64,000 nucleotides of DNA from Ischnura elegans (GCF_921293095.1 NW_025791737.1:1-64000); one strand, 5' to 3'. Positions 45,208 through 56,404 are shown, counted from the stretch's first letter. Notes: generated by a model from the letters alone, not told the origin. Translations and numbers: made by a program.

Positions 45208-45967
45208 TCAAACACTGTTTATTAGCCCGGTCTCTATTAAAAACTTTATCACTCGGCTGACACTATCAGGGTCGTCTCCTAGGATGTGACCTAGGTCTCC
45301 TCCGATGTTCAGCCGATGGCGCACAGACGGTATTCCTCACATTCTGTCAGGAGATGCCTCACAGTAATGGGAGAGTCGCAAACATCACATAGGGGTGGAA
45401 TTCTCTCTTCAGTGAAGAGGTACGAGTGGGTGAGAGCGCAGTGCCCAATTCTCAATCGTGCGATTGCGACCTCCTCCCTGCGATTCCTCCTGACAGACGT
45501 GGGCCACGCTGAGATTACCGGCTTGATTGTGCGCAGTTTATTCCCGGTCAGAGAGCGCCAAGTCTCTTTCCACTTTTTTAAGGCTACCTTTTTTGTGGTC
45601 GCCTTCAAATCTTCGTATGGTACCAGCACAGAATCAGCAACGTCGTCCTCGCTGGCTGCCTTCGCGGCCGAGTCGGCCTTCTCATTTCCAGCAATACCCA
45701 CATGTCCAGGAACCCACAGAAAACGGATTTTCACTCTTTTCCGATCAAGGGGAAGTAGTCAATTTTGAATTTCCTGGACGATTGGGTGACAGGGAGAAAA
45801 ACTGGAAATGGCCTGCAGGGCGCTCATGGAGTCGCTGCAGACCATAAAGGACGCGTTGCTATGTTTAATACCATCCAGAGCCATCTTTATGGCGAACAGT
45901 TCTGCCGTATAGCCGCTACACAGCGGACTGAGGTTGGCCTTGAGGGTTCCATGGTGATATGAGACCA
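45208..45967 (-). pseudogene. I-clade RNase H domain, separated from ORF2 by the insertion (copy 3)
   Basis: This continues the RNase H begun at 49868-49910. The blocks CSGYTAELFAIKMALDGI (catalytic Glu), FMVCSDSMSALQAI (Asp) and WVPGHVGIAGNEKADSAAKA (His, Asp) complete the DEDH set. A Cys tail follows (CDVCDSPITVRHLLTECEEY). A TGA at 45759-45761 and a shift near 45308 break the frame. The other frame then runs GDDPDSVSRVIKFLIETGLI to a stop at 45208-45210. Confidence 0.9.
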
Positions 45968-46688
45968 CTGTACACTAGGGCGGATCGGAAAAATCGATTT
46001 TTTTCAAATCCATCTGGCCCAATGAAAAAAAGTTGTGGGACCGATAAAAAATAAGGCCTGAAAATTTGAGACCTCTAGTTGAACCCCTGACCCTCGCTCA
46101 AATGCAATTTAGGGGGGGAAGGTCGAAAATCGAAAAATATAGTATTTTATGGTCATTTCCAATAGATTTTGCCGAGTTACTGCCCTTCAGGGCGAAAATT
46201 TCGTGCATTTTGACGTATCTGCCACCGTTAAGCCACAAAATGCCTAATTTGAGTCCGCGCCCGCGAAGAAAATATTCCAACGCCCACGCAGCGTCGCGGA
46301 TACAAGAGCCGCAGGCCGATCCCCTCCCCTCCCCGCTCGCTTCTACCCCTCCCACGTTTGGATTGAGTCCTAAAGAAACTCGACAATTGAGGAAAAAAAA
46401 GAGAATCGTCGGAGAGTGTTGAGTCGACATCGTCAATTCTTGTATGGGAAAATAGTATCAAAAATTTTCTTCATCAATTCATCCGAAGAAAATTAAACTG
46501 AAGAGAAATCATCCGATTTTTATCTCTACTTTCCTCATCAAATAAAAATTCAGGACTAAAATCTCAAACTGGAAGTTCTGCGTGGAAAATGCGTCTGCCA
46601 AATGTGATAGAGGTATATGCAAGAACCAAGAAACAGCAATGATCGTCCCCGCAACTTTAGGTGACGCAAAAATCATAACTTCGTAAGA
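45726..46688 (+). repeat. 963-bp near-perfect inverted duplication, left arm
   Basis: Every position pairs with 47897-48859 as reverse complement, without indels (coordinates sum to 94585). At least one difference is seen (CACCATGGAACC against CACCATGAAACC). The arm begins inside the RNase H coding flank (GATTTTCACTC) and runs 713 bp into the hAT-like element. Confidence 0.95.
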
Positions 46689-47896
46689 AACCATCGTCCA
46701 TGAAAAGGCCTCTCGAGTGGCTGTAAAGGTGTGCTAACTTCGGATATGCGCTCCAATTTCGCCTTTGTCCGACAAATGTGATTAAATGGATTTTGGGCGA
46801 AAGCCGTTCGCGTCCCCTCCCCGCAAGCTTCTCCCACGCGCCAAATGCACCAAAATTCACACCAAGTGCGTCTTACTTTGTTAGTATAAATATTTAATGT
46901 TTCAGTATCGTCTGTGGATGAACAATCACGAAATAATTTTTCAATTACCTTCTTTCCAATCTGTATTTCTTATGTCAGTGTCATTCCTTGTCTTTTGCTG
47001 TTGTCAACAAAGTTTTGGTGAATTTCTTCACGAATATCTCGTCCGTATGTATAATAAAAAGAAATATTTAACTTCAAATTTGAACGTTCATCAATAGATT
47101 TTTGAAAATCCACAGCACTAAGGTCAGATGTAGCCGGAGGTATTGTGGTCTCTCTCCATATGTAATCAGCGAGTAATCCTTAAATTCGATATTAAATTCC
47201 AGCACTTCAAAAAATCTCGGATCGGCCGCCAAACGCATCCTTGCAACAACGCAAATTCGGTCCTTAGATTGCCCTCCCAATGTTTATGTCGCAAATCAAA
47301 GTCAACTTAGTGCAATTAGCCAATAGACCTCTGTAAGGGATGAAATATGATTTGATGCTTTCCCGGCGAATGATGTGGGTCAACTCTTCTCGGGATTCAA
47401 CGAAGTTTATCCCTGATGATGAGCCCAGAGTCGGAGCTTGAAACGTTTGCCATTATGGAAAAATTAACCCGGTGGGAATCCCGGGAAGAGTTCACTCACA
47501 TAGCAAGGGATGTTGGAATTATGCTTGTAGCATAGGGATGATGCCTCCTTTTTGGGCGGTATTCACCATCGCATTCAAATCCTTTTTATTTTTGTGTATC
47601 TAATTTTCACTCGGAAAGAATCGAGAATCGCAGATTTTATAACTTTTGCTAATCCTCCGACGGGGGAGGCAAACCCAAAAGTGGGACCCTGTTTCTTCAA
47701 CTAACATCACACATTCCCCTCTAAACTTGGATTGATAAGTGCTCTTGCCTTTTTTCATCAGACAAAAGTATAGTCTTTCACTCCATAAAAATGTAGCCCT
47801 TTGATGACACCCTTTGATGCCTCTCTTTTCGTATTCACAATAATTAGCATCTTTTTCTGTCTACGTAAGTAATTCTTGCAAACTACCTCGGATGTA
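46689..47896. other. Spacer between the duplicated arms
   Basis: No gene recognised. Around 47355-47515 an inverted pair (TCTTCTCGGGATTC and GAATCCCGGGAAGAG) brackets CCTGATGATGAGCCCAGAG...GCTTGAAACG, a dispersed repeat also hinted at 13077. CTCGAGTGGCTGTAAAGGTGTGC near 46711-46733 recurs inverted near 49227-49247, showing that the spacer belongs partly to the hAT-like element. Confidence 0.5.
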
Positions 47897-48859
47897 TCTT
47901 ACGAAGTTATGATTTTTGCGTCACCTAAAGTTGCGGGGACGATCATTGCTGTTTCTTGGTTCTTGCATATACCTCTATCACATTTGGCAGACGCATTTTC
48001 CACGCAGAACTTCCAGTTTGAGATTTTAGTCCTGAATTTTTATTTGATGAGGAAAGTAGAGATAAAAATCGGATGATTTCTCTTCAGTTTAATTTTCTTC
48101 GGATGAATTGATGAAGAAAATTTTTGATACTATTTTCCCATACAAGAATTGACGATGTCGACTCAACACTCTCCGACGATTCTCTTTTTTTTCCTCAATT
48201 GTCGAGTTTCTTTAGGACTCAATCCAAACGTGGGAGGGGTAGAAGCGAGCGGGGAGGGGAGGGGATCGGCCTGCGGCTCTTGTATCCGCGACGCTGCGTG
48301 GGCGTTGGAATATTTTCTTCGCGGGCGCGGACTCAAATTAGGCATTTTGTGGCTTAACGGTGGCAGATACGTCAAAATGCACGAAATTTTCGCCCTGAAG
48401 GGCAGTAACTCGGCAAAATCTATTGGAAATGACCATAAAATACTATATTTTTCGATTTTCGACCTTCCCCCCCTAAATTGCATTTGAGCGAGGGTCAGGG
48501 GTTCAACTAGAGGTCTCAAATTTTCAGGCCTTATTTTTTATCGGTCCCACAACTTTTTTTCATTGGGCCAGATGGATTTGAAAAAAATCGATTTTTCCGA
48601 TCCGCCCTAGTGTACAGTGGTCTCATATCACCATGAAACCCTCAAGGCCAACCTCAGTCCGCTGTGTAGCGGCTATACGGCAGAACTGTTCGCCATAAAG
48701 ATGGCTCTGGATGGTATTAAACATAGCAACGCGTCCTTTATGGTCTGCAGCGACTCCATGAGCGCCCTGCAGGCCATTTCCAGTTTTTCTCCCTGTCACC
48801 CAATCGTCCAGGAAATTCAAAATTGACTACTTCCCCTTGATCGGAAAAGAGTGAAAATC
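47897..48859 (-). repeat. 963-bp near-perfect inverted duplication, right arm
   Basis: Mirror copy of 45726-46688, separated by a 1208-bp spacer. It carries a second, inverted copy of the hAT-like terminus and of the adjoining RNase H piece. It ends at GTGAAAATC, where a new junction starts. Confidence 0.95.
48617..48826 (+). pseudogene. Duplicated RNase H piece in the right arm
   Basis: Encodes MVSYHHETLKANLSPLCSGY and the blocks TAELFAIKM and VCSDSMSALQAI. It is a copy of the minus-strand RNase H at 45759-45968 with Gly to Glu at one site. It exists only because flanking DNA was included in the inverted duplication. Confidence 0.95.
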
Positions 48860-48962
48860 TTTGATACTATTTTCCCATACAAGAATTGACGATGTCGACT
48901 CAACACTCTCCGACGATTCTCCTTTTTTTCCTCAATTGTCGAGTTTCTTTAGGACTCAATCC
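48860..48962 (-). repeat. About 100-bp extra copy of inner hAT-like sequence (third template)
   Basis: TTTGATACTATTTTCCCATA through GTTTCTTTAGGACTCAATCC repeats 48124-48225 in direct orientation (and 46360-46461 inverted). It starts at a microhomology (GAAAAT) right after the arm end, so the copying switched back into the element. Confidence 0.85.
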
Positions 48963-48997
48963 AGCAGCCATCATCCTTAGTTTCGTCCGCTGGTCTC

Positions 48998-49180
48998 TCA
49001 ACATACTTCTTCATTGGGGGGAACATAATGCTCCTCCTTGTTCTTACACGCAAAAATATCGCATAATTTCAAATGTTCTTTCGTAAAGGCTTCAGGTTTG
49101 TACTTAAACAAAAACCCTACTTTTGGCCTACTCGCATTTTCCGTAAGTTTTAGTACTTCCTGTTGTACCGCTAAATCCAT
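48998..49180 (-). pseudogene. Unrecognised coding-like fragment inside the hAT-like element
   Basis: The minus strand reads MDLAVQQEVLKLTENASRPK, then FLFKYKPEAFTKEHLKLCDI, FACKNKEEHYVPPNEEVC and a stop. Composition looks protein-coding (many Lys, Glu and aromatic residues). No family recognised. It could be a remnant of the element's own transposase gene. Confidence 0.35.
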
Positions 49181-49867
49181 TTAGTCACACACATAATGGA
49201 AGGGAAGCGTCACCATAGTTCGCACACCTTTATAGCCACTCGAGAGGCCTTTTCATGGACCGTAGGCTCCTTTCCTGGGTTCTCGGATCTAAAAATATTT
49301 CATCACTTCTCTAAAAGTTGGTAACATCGATTTGTTTAACCCCGACGAGGCGCCTAATAAGGGACAAGTCGTCTCACTAAGCTTCCTTTATTACCTTCTA
49401 CCATCTTCCAATTTATATTATCAAAGATAAATGACCTCCTAGCAGCATACGCGGGATGAATTTTGCTGTATTGGAGGCGTGGGAGGGGTAGAAGCGAGCG
49501 GGGAGGGGTGGGGATCGGCCTGCGGCTCTTGTATCCGCGACGCTGCGTGGGCGTTGGAATATTTTCTTCGCGGGCGCGGACTCAAATTAGGCATTTTGTG
49601 GCTTAACGGTGGCAGATACGTCAAAATGCACGAAATTTTCGTCCTGAAGGACAGTAACTCGGCAAAATCTGTAGGAAATGACCATAAAATACTATATTTT
49701 TCGATTTTCGACCTTCCCCCCCTAAATTGCATTTGAGCGAGGGTCAGGGGTTCAACTAGAGGTCTCAAATTTTTCAGGCCTTATTTTTTATCGGTCCCAC
49801 AACTTTTTTTCATTGGGCCAGATGGATTTGAAAAAAATCGATTTTTCTGATCCGCCCTACTGTACAC

Positions 49868-52783
49868 CCGCACCCACGCTCCGACTTCGATCCGTCCGTG
49901 TAAACAGGAATGAAGTCGGGGTGGCGGTGCATTACTTCCTTGAAGTAATTCTGGCATTCCGCGGCAGTTGTCAAAGATTTTTGATTTTTGTGGAGGACAA
50001 AGCTGACTTGTGGAAAAGGTACCTACCAAGGTGCATTTTCCGAATTCCCAATGGGGTACACTTCTGGGAGTATAAACTCACTGTCCAGGATAAAATTATT
50101 AAAAGTAATACTTTGGGGCCTAGTTGCCCTAGGCCGCCTTTTAAAAATATTAATAAAGCGTGGGTTAAAAAATAATATTAAAACAAGGGTGCCCTCTCAT
50201 TGTTAGAATTTTAGCAACATAGTTGCACATAAGGATTTTTCGGCGTGCAGTCAACGGGGACTCCCCAGAATCTGAGTTAACACTAAAGACCGGAGAAGTC
50301 CTGAAAGCTCCAGTTGCCAATCGAAGCCCCGCATTGTGAACCGTGTTCAAAGGTCTCAAATAGCTTTCACGGGCAGAGGAGTAGACAAAACATCCATAGT
50401 CTAATTTAGAGCGCACCAATGCTCCATACAATAAAAGCATCGTGGAGCGATCGGCACCCCACGAGTAATTACATAGATATCGCAGGATATTTAAAACTTT
50501 CAAACATTTGTTTTTTAAAAAATCAATGTGCTCACGCCAATTAAGGCGGCGGTCAAAAATCAAACCCAGAAAGCGGGCTGAATCCGTATAAGGTAGAATT
50601 CGGCCGCTCTGGCGAAGTTCTGGTGGAGGAACATGTGCCCGCTTACGATGGAAGTGGACACATTTCGTTTTTTCAACGGAAAAACGAAATCCACTTCGAT
50701 TCGACCATTACCCAAGTCTATTAAGGGTCAGCTGAATGACCTGTGCGGCACTGGCAATTGTGGACGATCGACAGAAAATGGCCAAGTCGTCCACGAATAA
50801 GGAGCCCATCACTGGTGTTCTGACGCATTCTGTAACGTCATTTATCGCAATGGCGAAGAGTGTGACGCTGAGTACAGAGCCTTGTGGTACTCCATTATGT
50901 TGTGTAAAAGATCTGGATAAATGATTACCTAGTCTTACTTTAAAAACACGGTCTGCTAAAAAATTTTTGATAAAGATTGGAAGATTTCCTCTTAGGCCCC
51001 ACTCGTGTAGCGTATTCAGAATCTTCTGGCGCCAGACTCGGTCATACGCCTTCTCCAGATCGAAGAATACGGCTATGACATGCTGGCCCAGAAGGAAAGC
51101 CTCCTGGATAAAATTTTCGGTTCTCACGAGGTGGTCTGTGGTGGATCTACCTCGCCTGAAACCGCACTGGATATTGGAAAGAAGGTTCCGACGCTCCAAC
51201 AACCAAACGAGCCGACGGTTCACTATTCTTTCCATGATCTTGCATAGACAACTGGTCAAGGATATTGGCCTATAATTATTTGGGTCTGTTTTATCCTTTC
51301 CTTGTTTGGGAATAGGGACAACTACGGATTCCCGCCACGCTGTAGGGAAGCTTCCCTCAACCCAAATTTGACTGAGGGTATGGAGAATATCCATCAACGC
51401 GTTCTCCGGAATATTCCGAAGAAATATGTTTCGGACACCGTCCATTCCTGGCGCGGTGTCTTTGGAATCCGTTATGGCGGACTTCAGTTCCCATAAGGAA
51501 AAAAGATCGTTGTATCTGGCTGCTGCGTACGATTCGGTGAAGTTCAAGTGTGGGGAGCGTTCCCTAATAGACAGGAAGGCTGCTGAGTAGTTCTCGTCGC
51601 TGCTGGTCTTGGCAAACGCTTCCCCGAGAACGTCGCATACCTCCTTCGGTGTGTGAAATGTCACACCTTGAAATACAAGGCACGAAACGCCGTGAACATG
51701 CCGTGCTCCCGATATAGCCCTCACCTTGTTCCAGACCTGAGTTAGTGGAGTCCTGTTGTTGATGGAGGATACATAATTTATCCAGGAGGCCTTCTTTGAC
51801 TCCTTTATAATTAGTCGAGCTTTTGCTCTGAGTCGTCGAAATGAGGCAAGATTAGAGGCAGTTGGAAACTTATTAAAAATACGGAGGGCACGTTTCCGTT
51901 TCTTAATAGCTTCGGCGCATTCCTCATTCCACCATGGTACCGCTGGTCGACGGATTGCGCTCTTAGATATGGGGACACTAAGTTTCGCTGCGTCCACTAT
52001 GCTAGCGGTTAGCACCTCAACGTTCTTTGTTCCGCCCCGAAGAGCATCGTACGTGAAATTTAAAGAATTTTAAAAAACAGACCAGTCGGATTTGTGGACA
52101 ATCCAGTTGCCCTCGCGGATAAAATTCGTATTGTTAATCTGGTCAGATTTGATTAAAATCGGGAAGTGGTCACTACCACAGAGATCCGTATGGACAGACA
52201 GTTTCAGTCTTGTAAAAATGCTGCTCGTGCATAGGCACAAATCAATGGAGGAATATTCTCCGTTAAAAGAGTTAAAGCGGGTCCTCTCGCCATTGTTCAA
52301 TAAAAATAGGTTAAAATCTCGGAAAAAGCTGCTTAAACTTCGTCCCCTTCTGTTGCGTTGGGCAGAAGGGCCTCCCCACAGAGGATCATGAGCGTTAAAG
52401 TCACCCAATAAAATATAGGGTCTCGGCAATTGACGGATAAGGGCTTGAAGGTTATTGTCATTTACCGGAGCATCTTCTGGGAGGTAAACGTTGCATAGCG
52501 TCACCTCCATGGGTGCATGGACGGTGACGGCCACAGCCTGGAATGGGGTGGTTAGCTGCACACGGGTATCCCGGACCGCTATTGCTACACCACCTTGGGC
52601 TCTTCGCCCACTCAAGTCATCCAACCTAGTCATACTATATCCCTTTAAAATTCCCTTGTCTGTTGATTTAAAATGAGTTTCTTGTAGACATATACATAAA
52701 GGGTTAACATCATTTATTAAAACAGCCAGCTCCTCCTTATGCCGATAAAACCCATTACAATTCCATTGTAACATAAAAGTCAT
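49868..52783 (-). pseudogene. I-clade ORF2 endonuclease-RT (copy 3), two stops in the main frame
   Basis: The endonuclease (residues 1-235) has LQWNCNGFYRHKEELA, CLQETHF, GDFNAHDPLWG and CGSDHFPILI. The RT (about 470-730) has DPNNYRPISLTSCLCKIMER, FFDLEKAYDRVW with the catalytic Asp intact, NGVPQGSVLSVTLFAI and SLFVDDLAIFCRSS, then FDRRLNWREHIDFLKNK. The frame is continuous from 52783 to 50168 with stops only at 52070-52072 (after DWSVF) and 50705-50707 (after LNRLG). A 1-base shift in a T run near 50170 leads into the connection (ILDSEFILPEVYP) and the start of RNase H (VYTDGSKSERGCGC), which ends at the hAT-like insertion. Confidence 0.92.
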
Positions 52784-52885
52784 AAAAAGGTTTAAAAAGG
52801 GTAAAAGATAAAAACAGCAAAAAAAAACAAAATATGTACGTAAATATTCAAACTTGGAGCAGCATTAGCCCGGAAATCTGTGGAA

Positions 52886-54039
52886 TCATCGCTTTAAGCG
52901 ACTTTTCCTTCCCTTATTCCTGACTTTTTCGATCTCTGTGTCCGAAATACAGAGATCTTCGTCTATGTCCTCCTGCATCGGTTCCATACCTTTGCCGGAG
53001 GGACCAGGAGAGGGAGTTTTCTCTCGCTGGTCAGGTTTTCTGGTGGTTTTCTTTGTTGTATTTTTGGGAGACACTACGGAGGTGTTAGGGTTGTTTTTAT
53101 TATTATTGCTGCTGTTACTCGCATTTGTTTTTTTTAAACATCTATCTGCTTTTCAGGTTCCGTCTGTGTAGAAATGGTGCACTTCTTAACTGGAGCGGAG
53201 GCGATTGCGGCAAAGGAACGCGAGAAAGAGGGGGCACTAAGGGCTTTGAACTTTTTCCTTGCCTCTAGGTAAGATATTTTTTCCATAGTTTTAATTTCCA
53301 TAATCTTCCGTTCCTCTTTCATTTTCGGGCAATCGCGAGAGTAAGCCGCGTGGGTACCCTCGCAATTCACGCAGCAGGCCGCTTCAGCACATTTGTCCCC
53401 ATCGTGCTTGTCCTTGCCGCAGCGCGGGCAGGTGGCCTTGACCTCACATCGCGGTGCGATGTGGCCGAATTTTTGGCATTGGAAGCAGCGCATCGATTGA
53501 GGAAAGAATGGTCGCACAGGTACCGATTCGTATCCTAAGAAGACTTTAACGGGCAGTTTGTCTAAAGCGAACGTGAGAAATACTGACGTGGTATTAATCA
53601 CTTCACCGTTTCGCTTCGTAGTCAGTCTGCGGCAGTCGATGACACCCTGGGGGGCCATCTCTCTCTTGATCTCTTCTGGTTCCACGTAAAGAAGGTCGTA
53701 GTGACTTATTACTCCCTTAGAGGTATTTAAAGTGCGGTGGATCTTGACTTTAACTGGGATGTCGTGTAATTTTTCAGATATAATCCATTTTTCAGCTTGG
53801 ATGTTGTTCGCAGTCTCTATTAGTAGGGTACGATCTCTTAGTTTTTTCACCGAATTTCGCTCTCCTGTAATTATCGATTGCATAGTTTTTTTTAAGAAAA
53901 AGGGAGACACCTTTTTCAGAGTGTCACCATCTCTGGCGCATTTCATAGACAAAAAACGCTTCGAGCTTTCAAAAGACTTTTCTCCTCCGCCCGTGTCCGG
54001 GCGGGATCTTTTTGGTGGAGGAAGAGTAATCGTCTCCAT
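52886..54039 (-). pseudogene. I-clade ORF1 (copy 3), one frameshift
   Basis: The start is placed at METITLPPPKRSRPDTGGGE (54039). The protein shows GVISHYDLLYVEPEE, DCRRLTTKRNGEVI, then three knuckles CFQCQKFGHIAPRC, CPRCGKDKHDGDKC and CVNCEGTHAAYSRDC, all with their Cys and His. After QTEPEKQIDV the frame stops at 53134. The neighbouring frame continues through an Asn/Ser run, SPKNTTKKTTRKPDQREKTP and DEDLCISDTEIEKV to RLKR-stop, so a single 1-base shift lies near 53140. The A run in TTTAAAAAAAAC is the likely slip site. Confidence 0.88.
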
Positions 54040-54698
54040 GAAAGTAAGAACATAATTCATCCCCTGGGCTCCCCACCCACCACGAAGCCACACATTTGGG
54101 ACGCCACCCGCAAGCCGGAATGGACGTCAGGGCTACCCAAGGGATATAGGAACCTTCGATAGGGGGTCTCTTTTGGGTTAGAACCTCCAGCGCGGGGGCC
54201 CTCCGAACCCACACGCCTTCGGCCGCCCTACGGAGACCCCAGTATCGCCAGCACTAACCCGTCCTGGCGTACGCTCGGAAGGAGCCGCCAAGCTCCCCAG
54301 CCGCCAGGAGCCGATTGACCGAGCTGGGCTCTTCTCGGCCGCCCGTTTTCGGGGAATCCAGGGCCGAAGTGGGGTATTAAACTCCGGCCCATACCGGGTT
54401 TCCGACGCCCAGCTGGGTGCCGGAGAACTCACCCACCAGGATCCCTTTCGCCCCCACGTACGGGTCTCCACGCACGGCAAACACGTGGGTGATTCTGGAC
54501 GCCAGATGTTACGGCTACTCAGAACAGCAGAGTCACATGCTGTCTGGACACTATACGAGCGAGCGACGGGGTTTTTTAACGAGCTTGTCTCCTCGGTGGG
54601 CTCGGGTCCGTGGGGGCGCGACTCCCCAAAGGAAGAGATCATTCTCCTCCCCCCGTGCGGGGGGGATCTATTGGATATTGGATTGAGGACCAACTGAC

Positions 54699-54714
54699 AC
54701 ACACACACACACAC
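54699..54714. repeat. CA microsatellite next to the I-clade 5' end
   Basis: A run of eight CA units (CACACACACACACACA) sits directly before the 5' start of copy 3. It may be the insertion site or a terminal addition. Confidence 0.8.
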
Positions 54715-55675
54715 CAATTTTTTGTCCATTATTCTTTTCACAATATTGGACGCAATTTCTTGCCCAATTTGGAATTTAGAACAGGTTCTATTTTCTCGCG
54801 GCCAATCTCCAATCAGAAGTCAGTTATGTTGACTCCTAGTGGCCAAAACGAGAATCTCTTTGTAAAACATCAGGTTTGGCTGTAGAAACTTTGTTTTTTT
54901 TTTCGAAAATTCTCTTGAAGTTTCTAATATGTGGACGAAAGAACTTGTTTTACTATTTACTGAAGCGTGCAAATCGCACGACTGCTTATAAAACATAAAA
55001 TCATTCAAATACAATGGCGTTCTCTGGCGGGACATTTAAACACTATTTCGGCCAATATTGGTGAAAATATTGATGCGTGTAATTTGATACCTAACGCCCA
55101 ATATTTTAAACAATATTGCGCGCCGATTTATAGTCCAATACATTGGAAAGTGTCGCACGGGCTTTAAAACTAGATAAAAATTAATGAAAAAGTAATGTAG
55201 CAATAAAAATTCTATGAAAAGTAAGAATTTCTCACTCGCAAAAGGAAATAATGTAAAATGGTTCTATTACCTATTTTATACTGAGTTTATTCACAATGAC
55301 GTCATGGAAAAATTAGCAGTGCCGAAAATCACTTTCTTTATATTTTTTAGAAGTGAAATATTACTATGTGTTTCATATTGCATTTATTATTTATTTTTTT
55401 TGTTTCGGATAAGAATGTATATGTTAGAAGTTTTGTGGCAACAAAATTGATAAAAGTGTTATTTTACTCTTACGTCTTTTGTTGAGGGCGTTCCGGTACC
55501 ATGACACCACAGTTCATGCCTATAGTAACCTCTCTGAAATCAAGCAAAAAAAAAACAATCAAAAAATCATCAGGTTCTCTGTTTCCTTTTAACACTTTTA
55601 TTTTATTTATTTTCTTATATAATTATCTTACACTGTTTATGTTGTAAATATAGCAACAAATGAAAACGTAAAATT
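54715..55675. other. Unassigned AT-rich sequence
   Basis: No gene recognised. TTAGAACAGGTTCTATTTTC at 54777-54796 is shared with the MITE at 9100-9334 (near 9202-9221). Confidence 0.4.
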
Positions 55676-56105
55676 TTCATCATCATCATCATCATCATTA
55701 GTTAACAATCCTAAGATTAGTTTGACGCAGCTCTCCATTTCTCTCTCCTATCCGCTAATCTCTTCATAGCTACATATTTATTCTCTTTTACATCCTTTAT
55801 AACCTGTCCGATATAACTCATTCGGGGCCGTCCCTTGCCCTTTTTCCCTTCCACTTGTCCTTCAACGATTGTCTTCATCAGACCATCGTGCCTCAAAATG
55901 TGGCCAACTAAGTTGTCCCTTCTTCTGCTTAATGTTTTTAGGAGGCTTCTCTTTTCTCCTACTCTTCTTAGCACTTCCTCGTTACTCACACGGTGAATCC
56001 ATTTTATCGTCATCATTCTTATGTATAGCACCACATTTCGAATGCTTCCACTCTTGACTTTTCTGCTGCTGTCAACGTCTAAGCCTCGCTTCCATAGAGA
56101 AACTT
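55676..56105 (-). pseudogene. RTE-type retrotransposon 3' end, copy 1 (RT C-terminus)
   Basis: The minus strand encodes WIHRVSNEEVLRRVGEKRSL, RRRDNLVGHILRHDGLMKTI, VEGQVEGKKGKGRPRMSYIG and REKWRAASN. This is the conserved C-terminus of RTE/BovB-like ORF2. The end carries a GATGATGAT-type repeat (CATCATCATCATCATCATCA on the plus strand at 55678-55697), typical of RTE tails. The copy is 5'-truncated. Confidence 0.88.
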
Positions 56106-56400
56106 ATGAAACCAAAAATCTTTGTTTCAAGTAATTTATTATAGTAGTTTATTATAATGTATTGCTCCCCCATTTGAACCATCTCAGCCCAATCCGATGT
56201 GTTGGCTCTTAAAAGTGTGACAAATTGTTTCACTAATATAGTTAAGTACAGAGACCTTCACCTTCGTAATATGCCTGCTGATACTGTTTTACGCACTCTC
56301 TCTTTATCTAATATTCCAAACTTAATCCTCAAATCCGATTTAAAACTAATAAATTCTTAACTCTGCCATAGACTGACCCGATCTAATCTCCAATCTAACT
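56106..56400. other. Unassigned spacer between two RTE 3' ends
   Basis: No gene recognised; AT-rich. Confidence 0.4.
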
Positions 56401-56404
56401 TTTA

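Larger units (their letters stand above)
45976..49859. mobile_element. 3.9-kb hAT-like non-autonomous element with 8-bp duplication CTGTACAC
   Basis: The ends are TAGGGCGGATCGGAAAAATC and GATTTTTCTGATCCGCCCTA; the inverted match runs over 90 bp inward. CTGTACAC flanks both (45968-45975, 49860-49867). Closing the gap restores the RNase H reading frame (SERGCGC then TVVSYHH). TAGGG ends plus an 8-bp duplication suggest hAT. The inside has been rebuilt by an inverted duplication (45726-46688 and 47897-48859) that includes host flank, so the original element was shorter. No transposase is recognised. Confidence 0.88.
45055..54697 (-). mobile_element. I-clade non-LTR retrotransposon, copy 3 (near full length, split by a hAT-like insertion)
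   Basis: Reading minus, the 5' untranslated region begins near 54697 (CAGTTGGTCCTCAATCC). ORF1 spans 54039-52886, ORF2 spans 52783-49868 and resumes at 45967-45208, and the 3' untranslated region ends near 45055 with ACCAAATACTACTACT. The 3.9-kb insertion at 45976-49859 separates the RNase H start from the rest. With the insertion removed, the element would be about 5.75 kb. Remaining damage is small: one ORF1 frameshift, and in ORF2 a few stops and two frameshifts. It is the youngest-looking of the three I-clade copies. Confidence 0.88.

Noticed and set aside
46098..46436. 112- and 118-codon overlapping frames duplicated at 48149-48519 and partly at 49439-49768
   Set aside because: They are frames within terminal and duplicated hAT-like sequence on both strands; nothing suggests a protein.
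55678..55697. CRISPR-like or satellite array suggested by CATCATCAT repeats
   Set aside because: They are the trinucleotide tails of RTE retrotransposons, as at 56405 and 60952.
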